Part shown: positions 46,449 to 54,409 of the stretch, in pieces
Layout: each line of letters starts with the position of its first letter
How positions within the stretch are numbered: position 1 is the stretch's first letter
NCBI RefSeq assembly: GCF_047717795.1
Contig: NZ_CP159808.1
Coordinates: 744,001 to 808,000, forward strand
Length of the DNA stretch: 64,000 nt
Direction: 5' to 3'
Source: Marisalimonas sp016777705
Lineage (GTDB): Bacteria; Pseudomonadota; Alphaproteobacteria; Puniceispirillales; Marisalimonadaceae
Position numbers and translations under genes: made by a program
Notes under the pieces: model-generated
What the model was told of the DNA's origin: nothing
What the model saw: the letters and a program-made list of their open reading frames with translations, nothing else
Database searches by the model: none

Positions 46449-48080
46449 TTATGACCTTAAATATTTTTTTATTAAAGGAGTAAAAAGTTTCCAACTTTTT
46501 TCATGATTACCAGTATTATTTTTTTCATAAAAAAGGTAAATATGATCAAAAATTTCACGTTCTAGTTTAGGTTCAAAAATATTAGTGTTATATTTTTTTT
46601 CAAATAAATCACAAATATCAAATAAATTATAGTATGACTTTGTATCTTCAAAACATTTTAAAATATTGTATATTAACTTGTTTTTAAGGCCGTCTAAAGT
46701 CACCTCTAGTTCTTTTTGATTTATGTTTTTTTCAGGAATTGTAGTGTTAAATATTTCATCATCATAAAAAAATTTCGATTTTATTGCACCAGTATAAATT
46801 GTAGATATCAAAATGACATTTGATTTTACAAGTAAATTGTAAATATCAATTATGTTCATATTTTCTTTAAGGTAAAAGTTTTCACCAATATGCAAATTTT
46901 CTATGCCAATTAATAAATATCTATTTTTATCTTTTAAATCTTTCAAGCCATTATCTAATGCTTTTATGTGATCAGTGTTATTTATGAAATAATAACCCTT
47001 AGCCTTTTTTAAAGTTAATTCAATTTGACTAATAATAAATCTAGTGAATGTGTAAGACGACATACTAAGTCCATCTTTTTTAACTACATAAGAATTTACA
47101 TGATCAATTTTTCTTTTACTTAAAATTGAATGTGGAACTTTAAAAATTTCTTTTATAAAAGTTATTTTATCAAAACCTGGATATGACTTAATAACTAACA
47201 TATTTAATTTTTCATTTTCTAAAAAATCATAAAACTTAGTTTTGTATGTTTTATTTAGTCTTTTTTTAGTTGAGTTCATTACATGATTAAAACTTTCAAT
47301 ATTACCTAATCTTTCATTTTCATATCTCTCAAACCATATCTTTAATGTTTCTCTTTCAAACAAACTATCAATTGAAATTTTTGAGTCTTTTAATGAATAA
47401 AACTTTAATTCAAAGCTTTTATTGTCAAGGCCATTTATTATGAATAATGGATATAAATTAAGAATTTTATTAGTCTTATTTATAAAAAAAGGTTGTAGAG
47501 TGTTTGCTTTTAAATCTTTTGGAAGCTTCACTGTTTGATTAGTTAATCCTAGTTTTGTATAATTAAGATCTAAATTTGGTTTAATATAAATTATATTTTG
47601 AAGAAATTTTGCTTTTTTAATTTTATTAAATATAAGTCTTCTACTTGATTTTATCTCTTTAAGAGTGACCTCTAAACTACCATGACTAAATAAATTTCTA
47701 TAATGAATTAATTTTGATGTATCAGAATTATTATCATTTTGGCTTCCAAAGTCTTCATCAATTAATCCATCTAAAAATGTATTAAGTTTACGATTAATAA
47801 AGTAATTTTTTATAGTTCTAGAAATTAAAACCCATTGTCCAGTTGTTACATTGGATCTAAGAAAATCATATAGAAGTTTGTTGATAACTTCGTCACTTTT
47901 TCCTGTATTGAGATATTCAGCAATCCACAAACGACCAATATGACCAAAATATTGTTCGATTAATAAAGATGTTTCATCACCGGTTGTCTCTTCACCACTT
48001 ATATCAATTTCTAAAAGAAGATTTTCAAGACTGACAGCTATGTTCTGATGAATATTTTCTATAAGCTTTTTATCTATCAT
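46449..48080 (-). CDS. Degenerate paralogue of the STAND NTPase (pseudo-NTPase) with HEPN-like region
   Basis: 543 residues, first gene of the cluster. It shares the layout of the next gene: GQWVLISRTI (81-90), HYRNLFSHG with an Rx4H pair (R128, H133), LYPLFII (209-215), then an NTPase-like region. The P-loop position reads YPGFDKIT (300-307): the glycine before the lysine is Asp304 and the following Thr is Ile306. The Walker B position reads LLIGIENLHIG, without the DE pair. So nucleotide hydrolysis is unlikely, while the fold and frame are intact. It may be a regulatory partner of the active NTPase. Paralogy was judged by eye. Confidence 0.72.
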   Translation of the reverse strand: MIDKKLIENIHQNIAVSLENLLLEIDISGEETTGDETSLLIEQYFGHIGRLWIAEYLNTGKSDEVINKLLYDFLRSNVTTGQWVLISRTIKNYFINRKLNTFLDGLIDEDFGSQNDNNSDTSKLIHYRNLFSHGSLEVTLKEIKSSRRLIFNKIKKAKFLQNIIYIKPNLDLNYTKLGLTNQTVKLPKDLKANTLQPFFINKTNKILNLYPLFIINGLDNKSFELKFYSLKDSKISIDSLFERETLKIWFERYENERLGNIESFNHVMNSTKKRLNKTYKTKFYDFLENEKLNMLVIKSYPGFDKITFIKEIFKVPHSILSKRKIDHVNSYVVKKDGLSMSSYTFTRFIISQIELTLKKAKGYYFINNTDHIKALDNGLKDLKDKNRYLLIGIENLHIGENFYLKENMNIIDIYNLLVKSNVILISTIYTGAIKSKFFYDDEIFNTTIPEKNINQKELEVTLDGLKNKLIYNILKCFEDTKSYYNLFDICDLFEKKYNTNIFEPKLEREIFDHIYLFYEKNNTGNHEKSWKLFTPLIKKYLRS

Positions 48081-48373
48081 AACAAAATAAACTATATATT
48101 ATTTAAATTTGATTATGAATAAAAAAAATAGCATAAGAGTTTTGTTAGCTAAGCCGTTTCAGAATTTACAAAAATCTTTTTTAAGCTTTTGTTTAGATCA
48201 GTTTTTTATCAATGAATAGAAACAAAACTAAATTTATATTTTAAAATCTTTTTTTATTAGAATAAAATTTATATCTTAATAAATTCTTGATCCAGCAACA
48301 TAATAAATATCATTTGTATAATAGATGTATACTAATATTTATTATATAGTGTACATAAGAGAGTAAGAAATAA
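48081..48373 (+). other. AT-rich spacer at the border of the two accessory blocks
   Basis: No gene is visible. It separates divergent transcription units. GTATAATAGATGTATAC (48316-48332) combines a TATAAT box with an inverted GTATA repeat; no -35 at proper distance is clear. A second TATA-rich stretch with GTGTAC lies near 48345-48355. The promoter of the minus-strand NTPase cluster must also be here, close to 48081-48180. Confidence 0.4.
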
Positions 48374-48511
48374 ATGCGTACTCAAGCTTTAAACAGTCAA
48401 TATCATTCAAGAGCAATTTTTGCCATTTTTTCATCTAATATTGATTTTTATCTACTTGCTCACGAATTTAATATGATAAATAAGGTATTTAGAGGTATAC
48501 GACATGCTTAA
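48374..48511 (+). CDS. 45-residue ORF coupled to the TTC38-like gene
   Basis: ATG at 48374 after AGAGAG..AAG purine-rich leader; 45 residues beginning MRTQALNSQYHSRAIF and ending RGIRHA. Its stop overlaps the start of the TPR gene by eight nt, which is the geometry of translational coupling or of a leader peptide. Composition is that of the local AT-rich DNA, not of the GC-richer gene after it. Not recognised; could be the remnant 3' end of the gene that stood here before the GC-rich cassette inserted. Confidence 0.4.
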   Translation: MRTQALNSQYHSRAIFAIFSSNIDFYLLAHEFNMINKVFRGIRHA

Positions 48512-49778
48512 TGACGCATATGGAAATCCTGTTGGAACACGTTCTGTTGAGGCTCGCGACGCTTACGACTTGGGTATCAGCAGATTCCTTGGTGCAGAGC
48601 CAAGAGTTTCTGACTCGTTTGAAGCTGCTATTAATGCTGATGAGGGCTTTGCACTTGCACATATTGGTCTTGCTCGCAACATGCAGTTACTAGCCCAACC
48701 TGACCGTGTTAAGGCAAGTCTTGGGCAAGCCCGAGCACTAGCGTCAGGCTTGAGCACAAGAGAGCGTTCTCACATCAATGCATCAGCTTTACTTTTGGAA
48801 GGTAAGGCTGCAGCAGCACGAATTGCAGTTTATGAACATGTAGAGAAATGGCCTGCAGATGTAATGATTGCGCAGATGTGCACAAGTGTCTTTGGCTTGA
48901 TCGGTTTTTCTGGTTTACCCGGACGTGAAGCTGAACAACTTGCTTTCATTTCTCGTTTGTCGCAACATTATGGCGATAACTGGTGGTTTCGCACTCAATT
49001 GGCGTTTGCCCAGTTGGAAGTGGGGCAGCTCGTTGCGGCGCAAGCCAATATAGAGGCTGCGATGGCTGCCAATCCAAAAAGTGCGCATACAGCGCATATT
49101 CGTGCTCATCTCTATTATGAAAATATGGAAGATAAAGAAGGGCTTAACTACTTAACAAACTGGTGTGAGAATTACGATCCATCAGCAACGCTGTACAATC
49201 ACATATACTGGCACGTCGGTCTTTGGTCTTTGGAAACCGGTGATTTTGATAAGATGTGGCATGTCTTGGATATCAATATTTCACCAGAACGAAGTCAAGG
49301 TCCACCACTCAATGTCATGACGGATACTGCAGCATTGTTGTTTCGCGCAGAACTTGCGGGCTTAAAAGTTCCTGTCGAACGTTGGAAAAAACTAAGTGCA
49401 TATGCGCTTGCAAAATTTCCAAAGCCTGGTCTAGGATTTGCTGATCTCCACGCTGCTATTGCTCACGCACGTAGTGGGAATCGAGACGCACTTGAAGTCA
49501 TAATCGACTGCGCTGATGGGCCAGTAAGCGATCTAACCAAGACGCTTGCGATAGGGTATAGGGAGATGGAGGACGAAAATTGGGGCATTGCCGCCGAACA
49601 ATTCTGCAATGCTATGCGTGATCACGCTCGTATTGGTGGTTCTAATGCGCAACGCGATCTTATTGACTACTCTTTGGCAGCGTGCTTAGTCCACGATGGT
49701 CGACGTCAGGAAGCCCGAACGCTTTTGTCCATAACAAGGCCGCAAGCAATTTCTAAAGAAATAGTGGCGGGTCTATAG
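48504..49778 (+). CDS. TTC38-like tetratricopeptide repeat protein
   Basis: 424 residues, cytosolic, all-helical. The layout (YDLGISRFLGAEPRVSDSFEAAINAD, AHIGLARNMQLL, then INASALLLEGKAAAA, and repeated TPR helices such as HTAHIRAHLYYENMED) matches the TTC38 family known from alphaproteobacteria to animals; no enzymatic activity is established. Base and codon use (GCG, CGC, CGT) are much more GC-rich than in flanking genes. AGAGG at 48491-48495 supports the ATG at 48504. Convergent with the PII/DUF1538 operon. Confidence 0.8.
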   Translation: MLNDAYGNPVGTRSVEARDAYDLGISRFLGAEPRVSDSFEAAINADEGFALAHIGLARNMQLLAQPDRVKASLGQARALASGLSTRERSHINASALLLEGKAAAARIAVYEHVEKWPADVMIAQMCTSVFGLIGFSGLPGREAEQLAFISRLSQHYGDNWWFRTQLAFAQLEVGQLVAAQANIEAAMAANPKSAHTAHIRAHLYYENMEDKEGLNYLTNWCENYDPSATLYNHIYWHVGLWSLETGDFDKMWHVLDINISPERSQGPPLNVMTDTAALLFRAELAGLKVPVERWKKLSAYALAKFPKPGLGFADLHAAIAHARSGNRDALEVIIDCADGPVSDLTKTLAIGYREMEDENWGIAAEQFCNAMRDHARIGGSNAQRDLIDYSLAACLVHDGRRQEARTLLSITRPQAISKEIVAGL

Positions 49779-49793
49779 AGACAGCAACATTTC

Positions 49794-49820
49794 TTAATGA
49801 TTTTTCCACTATATCATTAA
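49794..49820. terminator. Possible bidirectional hairpin between convergent genes
   Basis: TTAATGAT and ATCATTAA form an eight-base-pair AT-rich stem with an 11-nt loop in the 58-nt gap between the TTC38-like gene and the convergent operon. No strong T-tract on either side, so termination is only suggested by position. Confidence 0.4.
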
Positions 49821-49836
49821 AATTATAAGATTATTC

Positions 49837-50589
49837 TTATTTTAATTTAATAAGCAGGTCCGCAGTACGTCTCTGGTTTGCAACAACACGCTCACGATCT
49901 GCTTGAATACGTTCACGCCGGTTGGCAATGTCATCACCAAGTTCTAAGATGCCTTTGGTATCTTTCTCAACGCGATGAACCAAACCAGTAGCCTCTTTCT
50001 CTGCTATATTTGCTCGCTCAAGCAGTTTTTGTAAACGCTCTGTATTCGATACCACACTTTGTGAATTCGCATTTGGTGTAGCTTTAGTCATTTGCTTAGC
50101 AACGGATCCATCGGCCCACTCAGCATTCTCAGAAATCATCGTATCTCCCTCATCGACGACTGTCTCGTTAGCCTCAGTAATCAGACCGTTAACAGACTGC
50201 AGCATTACATTAACTTCAATCATTTTTGCAGCAATATCGCGTAGGGTATCGTTTAGATCAGAGCGCTTTTCAAGCTGCTCAATCCGAACTTGGTTCAACA
50301 TCCGTACCTTGAAATTGGCCTCAACGTCAGAAGATGGATCCAAAGCTTCAAGCATTGCAATTCGACAACTATACAGATCATTGACGTTATCAATCGCGAT
50401 TGACCTATTACCCATAAAGGCTGAGGTGTAGTTTCGTTGCAGTAACGCACGATTTTCTTCAATGTCTGCAAGTAACAACATAAGCTCGGCATATGTTGTC
50501 GACACTTCTGCATCCAGCTCAAAAATCTTGCGTCGGTTCTTACGAATATTCAATTTATTTTCAGCTATTAAATCGGTTTTGTTTGCCAT
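49837..50589 (-). CDS. Cytosolic coiled-coil protein of the DUF1538/PII operon
   Basis: 250 residues from the ATG at 50589, preceded by AGGTGA; an ATG at 50604 overlapping the upstream stop is the alternative. Two long charged helical stretches (about 1-60 and 175-250, e.g. RRERIQADRERVVANQRR) with heptad-like spacing of hydrophobic residues flank a helical middle. No enzymatic motif, signal or membrane span. Last gene of the four-gene GC-rich operon; probably a structural or adaptor partner. I do not recognise the family. Confidence 0.65.
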   Translation of the reverse strand: MANKTDLIAENKLNIRKNRRKIFELDAEVSTTYAELMLLLADIEENRALLQRNYTSAFMGNRSIAIDNVNDLYSCRIAMLEALDPSSDVEANFKVRMLNQVRIEQLEKRSDLNDTLRDIAAKMIEVNVMLQSVNGLITEANETVVDEGDTMISENAEWADGSVAKQMTKATPNANSQSVVSNTERLQKLLERANIAEKEATGLVHRVEKDTKGILELGDDIANRRERIQADRERVVANQRRTADLLIKLK

Positions 50590-50600
50590 GGTGTCACCTA

Positions 50601-50987
50601 TCATTCTGTAATTTCATCAAACTCGGCGTGATCGAGTTCTGGGATTGTATGTTTAGTTGATTGCATCAGTTTATTCATGTAAATCATTCCTTTATTCGGC
50701 TCGGACAAGTGGCAGAAGCGATAAATAAAATCAAATATGTTTTCAGCTTGGTCAGCTGTTACAACAACATGGAATTGCTCAACATCAAAAGAGCCTGAAA
50801 CACCCGCCACAGTTTTCTGTCCAATCATCGTGCCAGCTACATTATAAAAGTAAACTTCATTTATACCACGATTCATAAGCTCGGGGATTAAGTTATCAGT
50901 TCCACCCTCATATAATATACCTGAGATAAGCCAAGTATAATCAAGGTAGTCCAAGGTTGGATCAGTTTTAACTTCAGAAAACGCCAT
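50601..50987 (-). CDS. PII-like protein, second copy (divergent)
   Basis: 128 residues of a ferredoxin-like (beta-alpha-beta)2 pattern. LISGILYEGGTDNLIPELMNRGINEVYFYNVAGT is in the place of the first PII half, FHVVVTADQAENIFDFIYRF the second, and NKGMIYMNKLMQSTKHTIPE ends it in the same way as the neighbour's GMGFMYATPLMQAATYVPP. Canonical PII T-loop tyrosine and nucleotide-binding B-loop residues are not present. Begins one nt after the first PII-like gene. Long motifs quoted only in part. Confidence 0.65.
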   Translation of the reverse strand: MAFSEVKTDPTLDYLDYTWLISGILYEGGTDNLIPELMNRGINEVYFYNVAGTMIGQKTVAGVSGSFDVEQFHVVVTADQAENIFDFIYRFCHLSEPNKGMIYMNKLMQSTKHTIPELDHAEFDEITE

Positions 50988-50988
50988 C

Positions 50989-51348
50989 TCAGGTACCTGA
51001 ATATTTAGAAAGGATAGATGGCGGAACGTAGGTGGCAGCCTGCATTAGAGGCGTTGCGTACATAAAGCCCATACCAGGTGTGTCTAACTTGCCAGCCAAG
51101 AAAACTCGCTCAAAAACTCTGTCAACTTCGTCACTTGAAACCATCACATTGACGACATCACGTTCGGCATCGACAGCTACGCCAAGAGCACCTAAACGCT
51201 CGCGAATTCCTACACCCATTGCCCCATGCACAGTTGATCCTTGAATACCCACCTCCAGTAAAGCATCAGTAATGATCTCGCCATAACCATGTTGCACAAC
51301 TGCCGTAATAAGTGTTGCTTCTGTTAATGTCGTAAATGAACGTTTCAT
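50989..51348 (-). CDS. PII-like (GlnB-fold) protein next to a DUF1538 transporter
   Basis: 119 residues. ATLITAVVQHGYGEIITDAL with GIQGSTVHGAMGVG resembles the first half of PII, DVVNVMVSSDEVDRVFERVF the second half, and LDTPGMGFMYATPLMQAATY the B-loop/C-terminal region. The usual T-loop tyrosine and the B-loop lysine are absent, so ligand specificity must differ from GlnB/GlnK. Overlaps the transporter gene by four nt (ATGA). PII-like proteins near membrane proteins usually gate transport according to a metabolite; inferred here. Confidence 0.75.
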   Translation of the reverse strand: MKRSFTTLTEATLITAVVQHGYGEIITDALLEVGIQGSTVHGAMGVGIRERLGALGVAVDAERDVVNVMVSSDEVDRVFERVFLAGKLDTPGMGFMYATPLMQAATYVPPSILSKYSGT

Positions 51349-53123
51349 TCCATCTCTCCTTCACGAGCAACGCGGCGTTCCTCTAGTTTTATTTTAAATT
51401 GAACATAAATACCCAGTGTCAAAACCGCAACAATAGGACAAATTGAGGCTGCTGCCAAAATACCAAAGCCATCAGTTGATCCAAGCGCATTGCCAAATCC
51501 AAGGCCCATCGCAAGAACCAATGGCACAGTCACAGGACCGGTTGTCACACCGGCTGAATCCCAGCCAACATTCACGAATTCTTCTGTTGACAACAGGGTT
51601 AGTATTAGCCCGAGTGTGTAGCCCGGTATTAAGATGTACATAATATGAAACCCGTAAATAAGCTTCAGAACACCCAGCATGATACCGGTGGCAACGCCAA
51701 AAGCGACCGCAAACATTAACATAGATTTTTTAAAAGCACCGTTGGTCAAATTCTGCACTGTCATTCCAAGGGCGTTTAGAGCAGGCTCTGCAAGTGTTGC
51801 AGAAAGACCTAATACCCAAGCAAATAGACCTGCGATCCCGACACCGACAGTAACGCTATATAGCGGGCTCGCCGTGATTGCATCAATTGACGTAAATGCA
51901 CCTGCTATCAATCCGCCTGATTGATCTCCAAGCTTCGCTAAACCATAAGTCAAGCCGATGTTAAATATACACATTCCGACCACTGCGAGAATAATCCCGT
52001 AGTAGGTAATGAATGCATTTTTCAGCTTCTCACGCAAAATTACTAACAGCACCACTGCCAAGAAAATCACCAACGGTACAATAGCTCGCACACCCAATAT
52101 AACTTCAGTCCAAGGTGTTGCTTCGTACCACTGTGGCTGAGAGGTTGCTGATTGCGCTGCCAATTTGATTTCAGCTGCCTTCTCGATGATGAGTTCCGGT
52201 GGAACTGTATAGGCTGTGTAAAAGCTCAACAACAATACACCAAGAATTGGGAATACAGATGCCAGTGTAACAATACCAAAGCCGGACAAAGAAGAATCTG
52301 CACCTTTACCGGCTGCCGACGCGACACCGATACCAAGCGCAAGGACTAAAGGCACTGTAACTGGACCGGTGGTAACCGCACCACAGTCCCAAGCTAAACC
52401 GACAATTTTAGTCAGCTCAGGGTCCATAAAAGCGATGACGCTCAAAATCAAAGTTGGCAAGACGCTCATAAAAATCATTGGCTTCAAACTCCAACCACGT
52501 AAGAACCTGACCGTTCCTAGAACGGCCGCCAAACCAACGCCAAGTCCAACAAGTAAAACAGTTGCCCCTGAGCGATCATTTAAGAGGGTAAATAGATAAG
52601 GTGCCTTTTCAGGATCAACGATAGATCCAGCCACCTGTAATGCACCAATCGCAGGCTCTGCAAAAGTTACACCAATTCCCAATAAGAATGCGATACATAA
52701 GACGCCGGGCAACGGTAGTTTACGAGGCAAAGTATTACCAATGATCTCACCAAATGGCATAAGCCCAAGCTTCAACCCTTCCATAAACATCATCAAGCCA
52801 ATCATGACCGCAAACAATCCGCCTGCAATGATGCTTGCATCCATAACAGGTGTTTGCAGCACAAGATATTGAAAGAGGGCCAAATAAAGGGCCAGTGGCA
52901 CAACCGCACGTGCTTGATCAATGAACCGAGTGGACAAATACGGTTGGAGAATTTTTAATACATCACCGCCACCTAATTTCATTTTCGGTACAGGTTGCGG
53001 ATGTTCTTTGCCATGACGATCAAACAATGGCTCAGGCATTAATTCTTGGAATGGTATCTTTTGACTGTCGATTGACATCGCTTGGATGTAATCCCCAAAT
53101 CGGATGGTATTGCGTCGTGCCAT
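51345..53123 (-). CDS. DUF1538 membrane protein with two DUF1538 units, putative PII-controlled transporter
   Basis: 592 residues from the ATG at 53123 (frame opens with TTG at 53135). A cytosolic N-terminal tail of about 80 residues precedes two homologous membrane halves. Each half ends with a near-identical motif: WDCGAVTTGPVTVPLVLALG and WDSAGVTTGPVTVPLVLAMG, followed by GFGIVTLASVFPILGV or GFGILAAASICPIVAV. Inverted or direct repeat carriers have such twin TGPVT loops at the substrate site. Codon use is GC-rich. Heads a four-gene operon with two PII-like genes. Substrate unknown; ions or bicarbonate are possible by analogy with SbtA-SbtB. Confidence 0.85.
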   Translation of the reverse strand: MARRNTIRFGDYIQAMSIDSQKIPFQELMPEPLFDRHGKEHPQPVPKMKLGGGDVLKILQPYLSTRFIDQARAVVPLALYLALFQYLVLQTPVMDASIIAGGLFAVMIGLMMFMEGLKLGLMPFGEIIGNTLPRKLPLPGVLCIAFLLGIGVTFAEPAIGALQVAGSIVDPEKAPYLFTLLNDRSGATVLLVGLGVGLAAVLGTVRFLRGWSLKPMIFMSVLPTLILSVIAFMDPELTKIVGLAWDCGAVTTGPVTVPLVLALGIGVASAAGKGADSSLSGFGIVTLASVFPILGVLLLSFYTAYTVPPELIIEKAAEIKLAAQSATSQPQWYEATPWTEVILGVRAIVPLVIFLAVVLLVILREKLKNAFITYYGIILAVVGMCIFNIGLTYGLAKLGDQSGGLIAGAFTSIDAITASPLYSVTVGVGIAGLFAWVLGLSATLAEPALNALGMTVQNLTNGAFKKSMLMFAVAFGVATGIMLGVLKLIYGFHIMYILIPGYTLGLILTLLSTEEFVNVGWDSAGVTTGPVTVPLVLAMGLGFGNALGSTDGFGILAAASICPIVAVLTLGIYVQFKIKLEERRVAREGEME

Positions 53124-53532
53124 AATAAAACCCAATAATTACTAATAATTCACTATTACTTGTTTTACATTTTGAAATCAATACAATTTTAATTAATGAA
53201 TATATAAGCGCACGCTTTTAAAACAGGAACCATGCGTCAAAGGTTTGGTTTCTAGAACCTGCCTCAGGCTTCCAAGTTGACAGATAATGATAAACAACCT
53301 TTTCCTGCTCTTCTTTATATGGGCAGGATAGACGTTTGAGGAATACACACCAAAGATATAATCTTTGAACTCTGATATTTCATATTATCTCTTAAGATAT
53401 TTGAGGTGTTTCAAAGGAATTGATTAAAATTGTTGTAACGTTATATTGATCATATTAAAGATTTTTTGTATTCGATTGTAATATATTATAAGTTAGACAG
53501 ACGTATTTTAATAAAAATATGAGGGATATACT
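53124..53532 (+). promoter_or_regulatory. Divergent intergenic region with several palindromes
   Basis: About 400 nt without a gene between the divergent DUF1538 operon and the hydrolase gene. Inverted repeats: GGTT-TCTAG-AACC (53247-53259), GCCTCAGGC (53261-53269), TCCTGC/GCAGGA with 14-nt loop (53303-53328), CAAAGAT-ATA-ATCTTTG (53351-53367) and TATCT-CTTA-AGATA (53386-53399). GAGGGA precedes the hydrolase start. The first ones, being GC-richer, may belong to the acquired cassette; the last two are candidates for operators of the hydrolase gene. No factor can be named. Confidence 0.4.
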
Positions 53533-54321
53533 ATGAACTTTGCCAAAATAAATGACATATCAATACACTTCAATTATATCAATAATGGTGTAAACAAGCC
53601 AACTGTAGTTTTTTCTAATTCGTTAGGAACAGATTTTCGTATTTGGGAAAGTTGTGTAGAAAACTTATCCAATGATTACAGCATACTCACATATGATAAA
53701 AGGGGGCATGGACTTTCTGGTCTTGGGAATTCACCTTATGTAATTGATGATCATGTTGCTGATCTTATAGATTTGATGGATCACCTTAAAATTTCAGAAG
53801 CAGTGTTAGTTGGTCTTTCTGTGGGTGGGCTTATAGTTCAAGGTGTGTATCACAAACGACCAGATTTAGTTCAAGGATTAATCCTTTGTGATACGGCAGC
53901 TAAAATTGGTAATGAACAAATGTGGAATGATCGTATTGCTATTGCTCGTGAAGGAGGTCTAGAAGCTCTTTTAGAAGGTAACATGCAACGTTGGTTTTCA
54001 CCAAATTTTCATAAGAATAGGCAAGTAGATTTACGTGGATATGAAGCTATGTTTACTAGAACACCTCTAGAAGGTTACATAGGTACTGGTATGGCTATTC
54101 GTGATGCTGATTTTACAGACAAAGCTCCTTCTATTTCTGTGCCAACAACTTGCGTTGTAGGTAGACAGGATGGGGCAACTCCTCCGGAACTTGTAGAAGG
54201 AACTGCTAAAATAATACCGGGTGCAAAATTTGAGATAATTGAAGAGGCTGGCCACATACCATGTGCTGAACAACCTGAAAAGGTTGTGAGTATAATAAAG
54301 GAAATGATAGTATCACTTTAA
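53533..54321 (+). CDS. pcaD: 3-oxoadipate enol-lactonase-like alpha/beta hydrolase
   Basis: 262 residues, length of PcaD (about 260). NSLGTDFRIWE (29-39) is the oxyanion region, YDKRGHGLS the family turn, GLSVGG (94-99) the nucleophile elbow with Ser96, GRQDGATPPEL near 209 the acid loop and EAGHIPCAEQPE near 240 the catalytic histidine. PcaD opens the enol-lactone of 3-oxoadipate in protocatechuate/catechol breakdown. No other pca gene is in the window, so an acyl-ester or lactone hydrolase of other specificity is possible. Confidence 0.78.
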   Translation: MNFAKINDISIHFNYINNGVNKPTVVFSNSLGTDFRIWESCVENLSNDYSILTYDKRGHGLSGLGNSPYVIDDHVADLIDLMDHLKISEAVLVGLSVGGLIVQGVYHKRPDLVQGLILCDTAAKIGNEQMWNDRIAIAREGGLEALLEGNMQRWFSPNFHKNRQVDLRGYEAMFTRTPLEGYIGTGMAIRDADFTDKAPSISVPTTCVVGRQDGATPPELVEGTAKIIPGAKFEIIEEAGHIPCAEQPEKVVSIIKEMIVSL

Positions 54322-54409
54322 ACTTGGTATTCTTTTACATCTAACACTAAAAGATTTAAATTTATTTGATTCAAACCAATTAAGATTATTTTTTAAAAAG
54401 AAATTTCAA

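Noticed and set aside
40384..48080. CRISPR array or toxin-antitoxin pair inside the AT-rich cluster
   Set aside because: No regularly spaced repeats and no short toxin/antitoxin gene pair could be seen.
48511..49444. Several 60-64 codon frames on both strands within the TTC38-like gene
   Set aside because: Chance frames, expected where GC content is higher and stops are rarer; the TPR frame is complete and protein-like.
51032..52599. Plus-strand frames of 65-81 codons opposite the DUF1538/PII operon
   Set aside because: Antisense shadows in the GC-rich block; no ribosome sites and no recognisable protein pattern.
48081..53532. Integrase, transposase or insertion-sequence ends around the GC-rich cassette
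   Set aside because: None of the frames resembles a recombinase, and no matching terminal inverted repeats were found by eye at the cassette edges.
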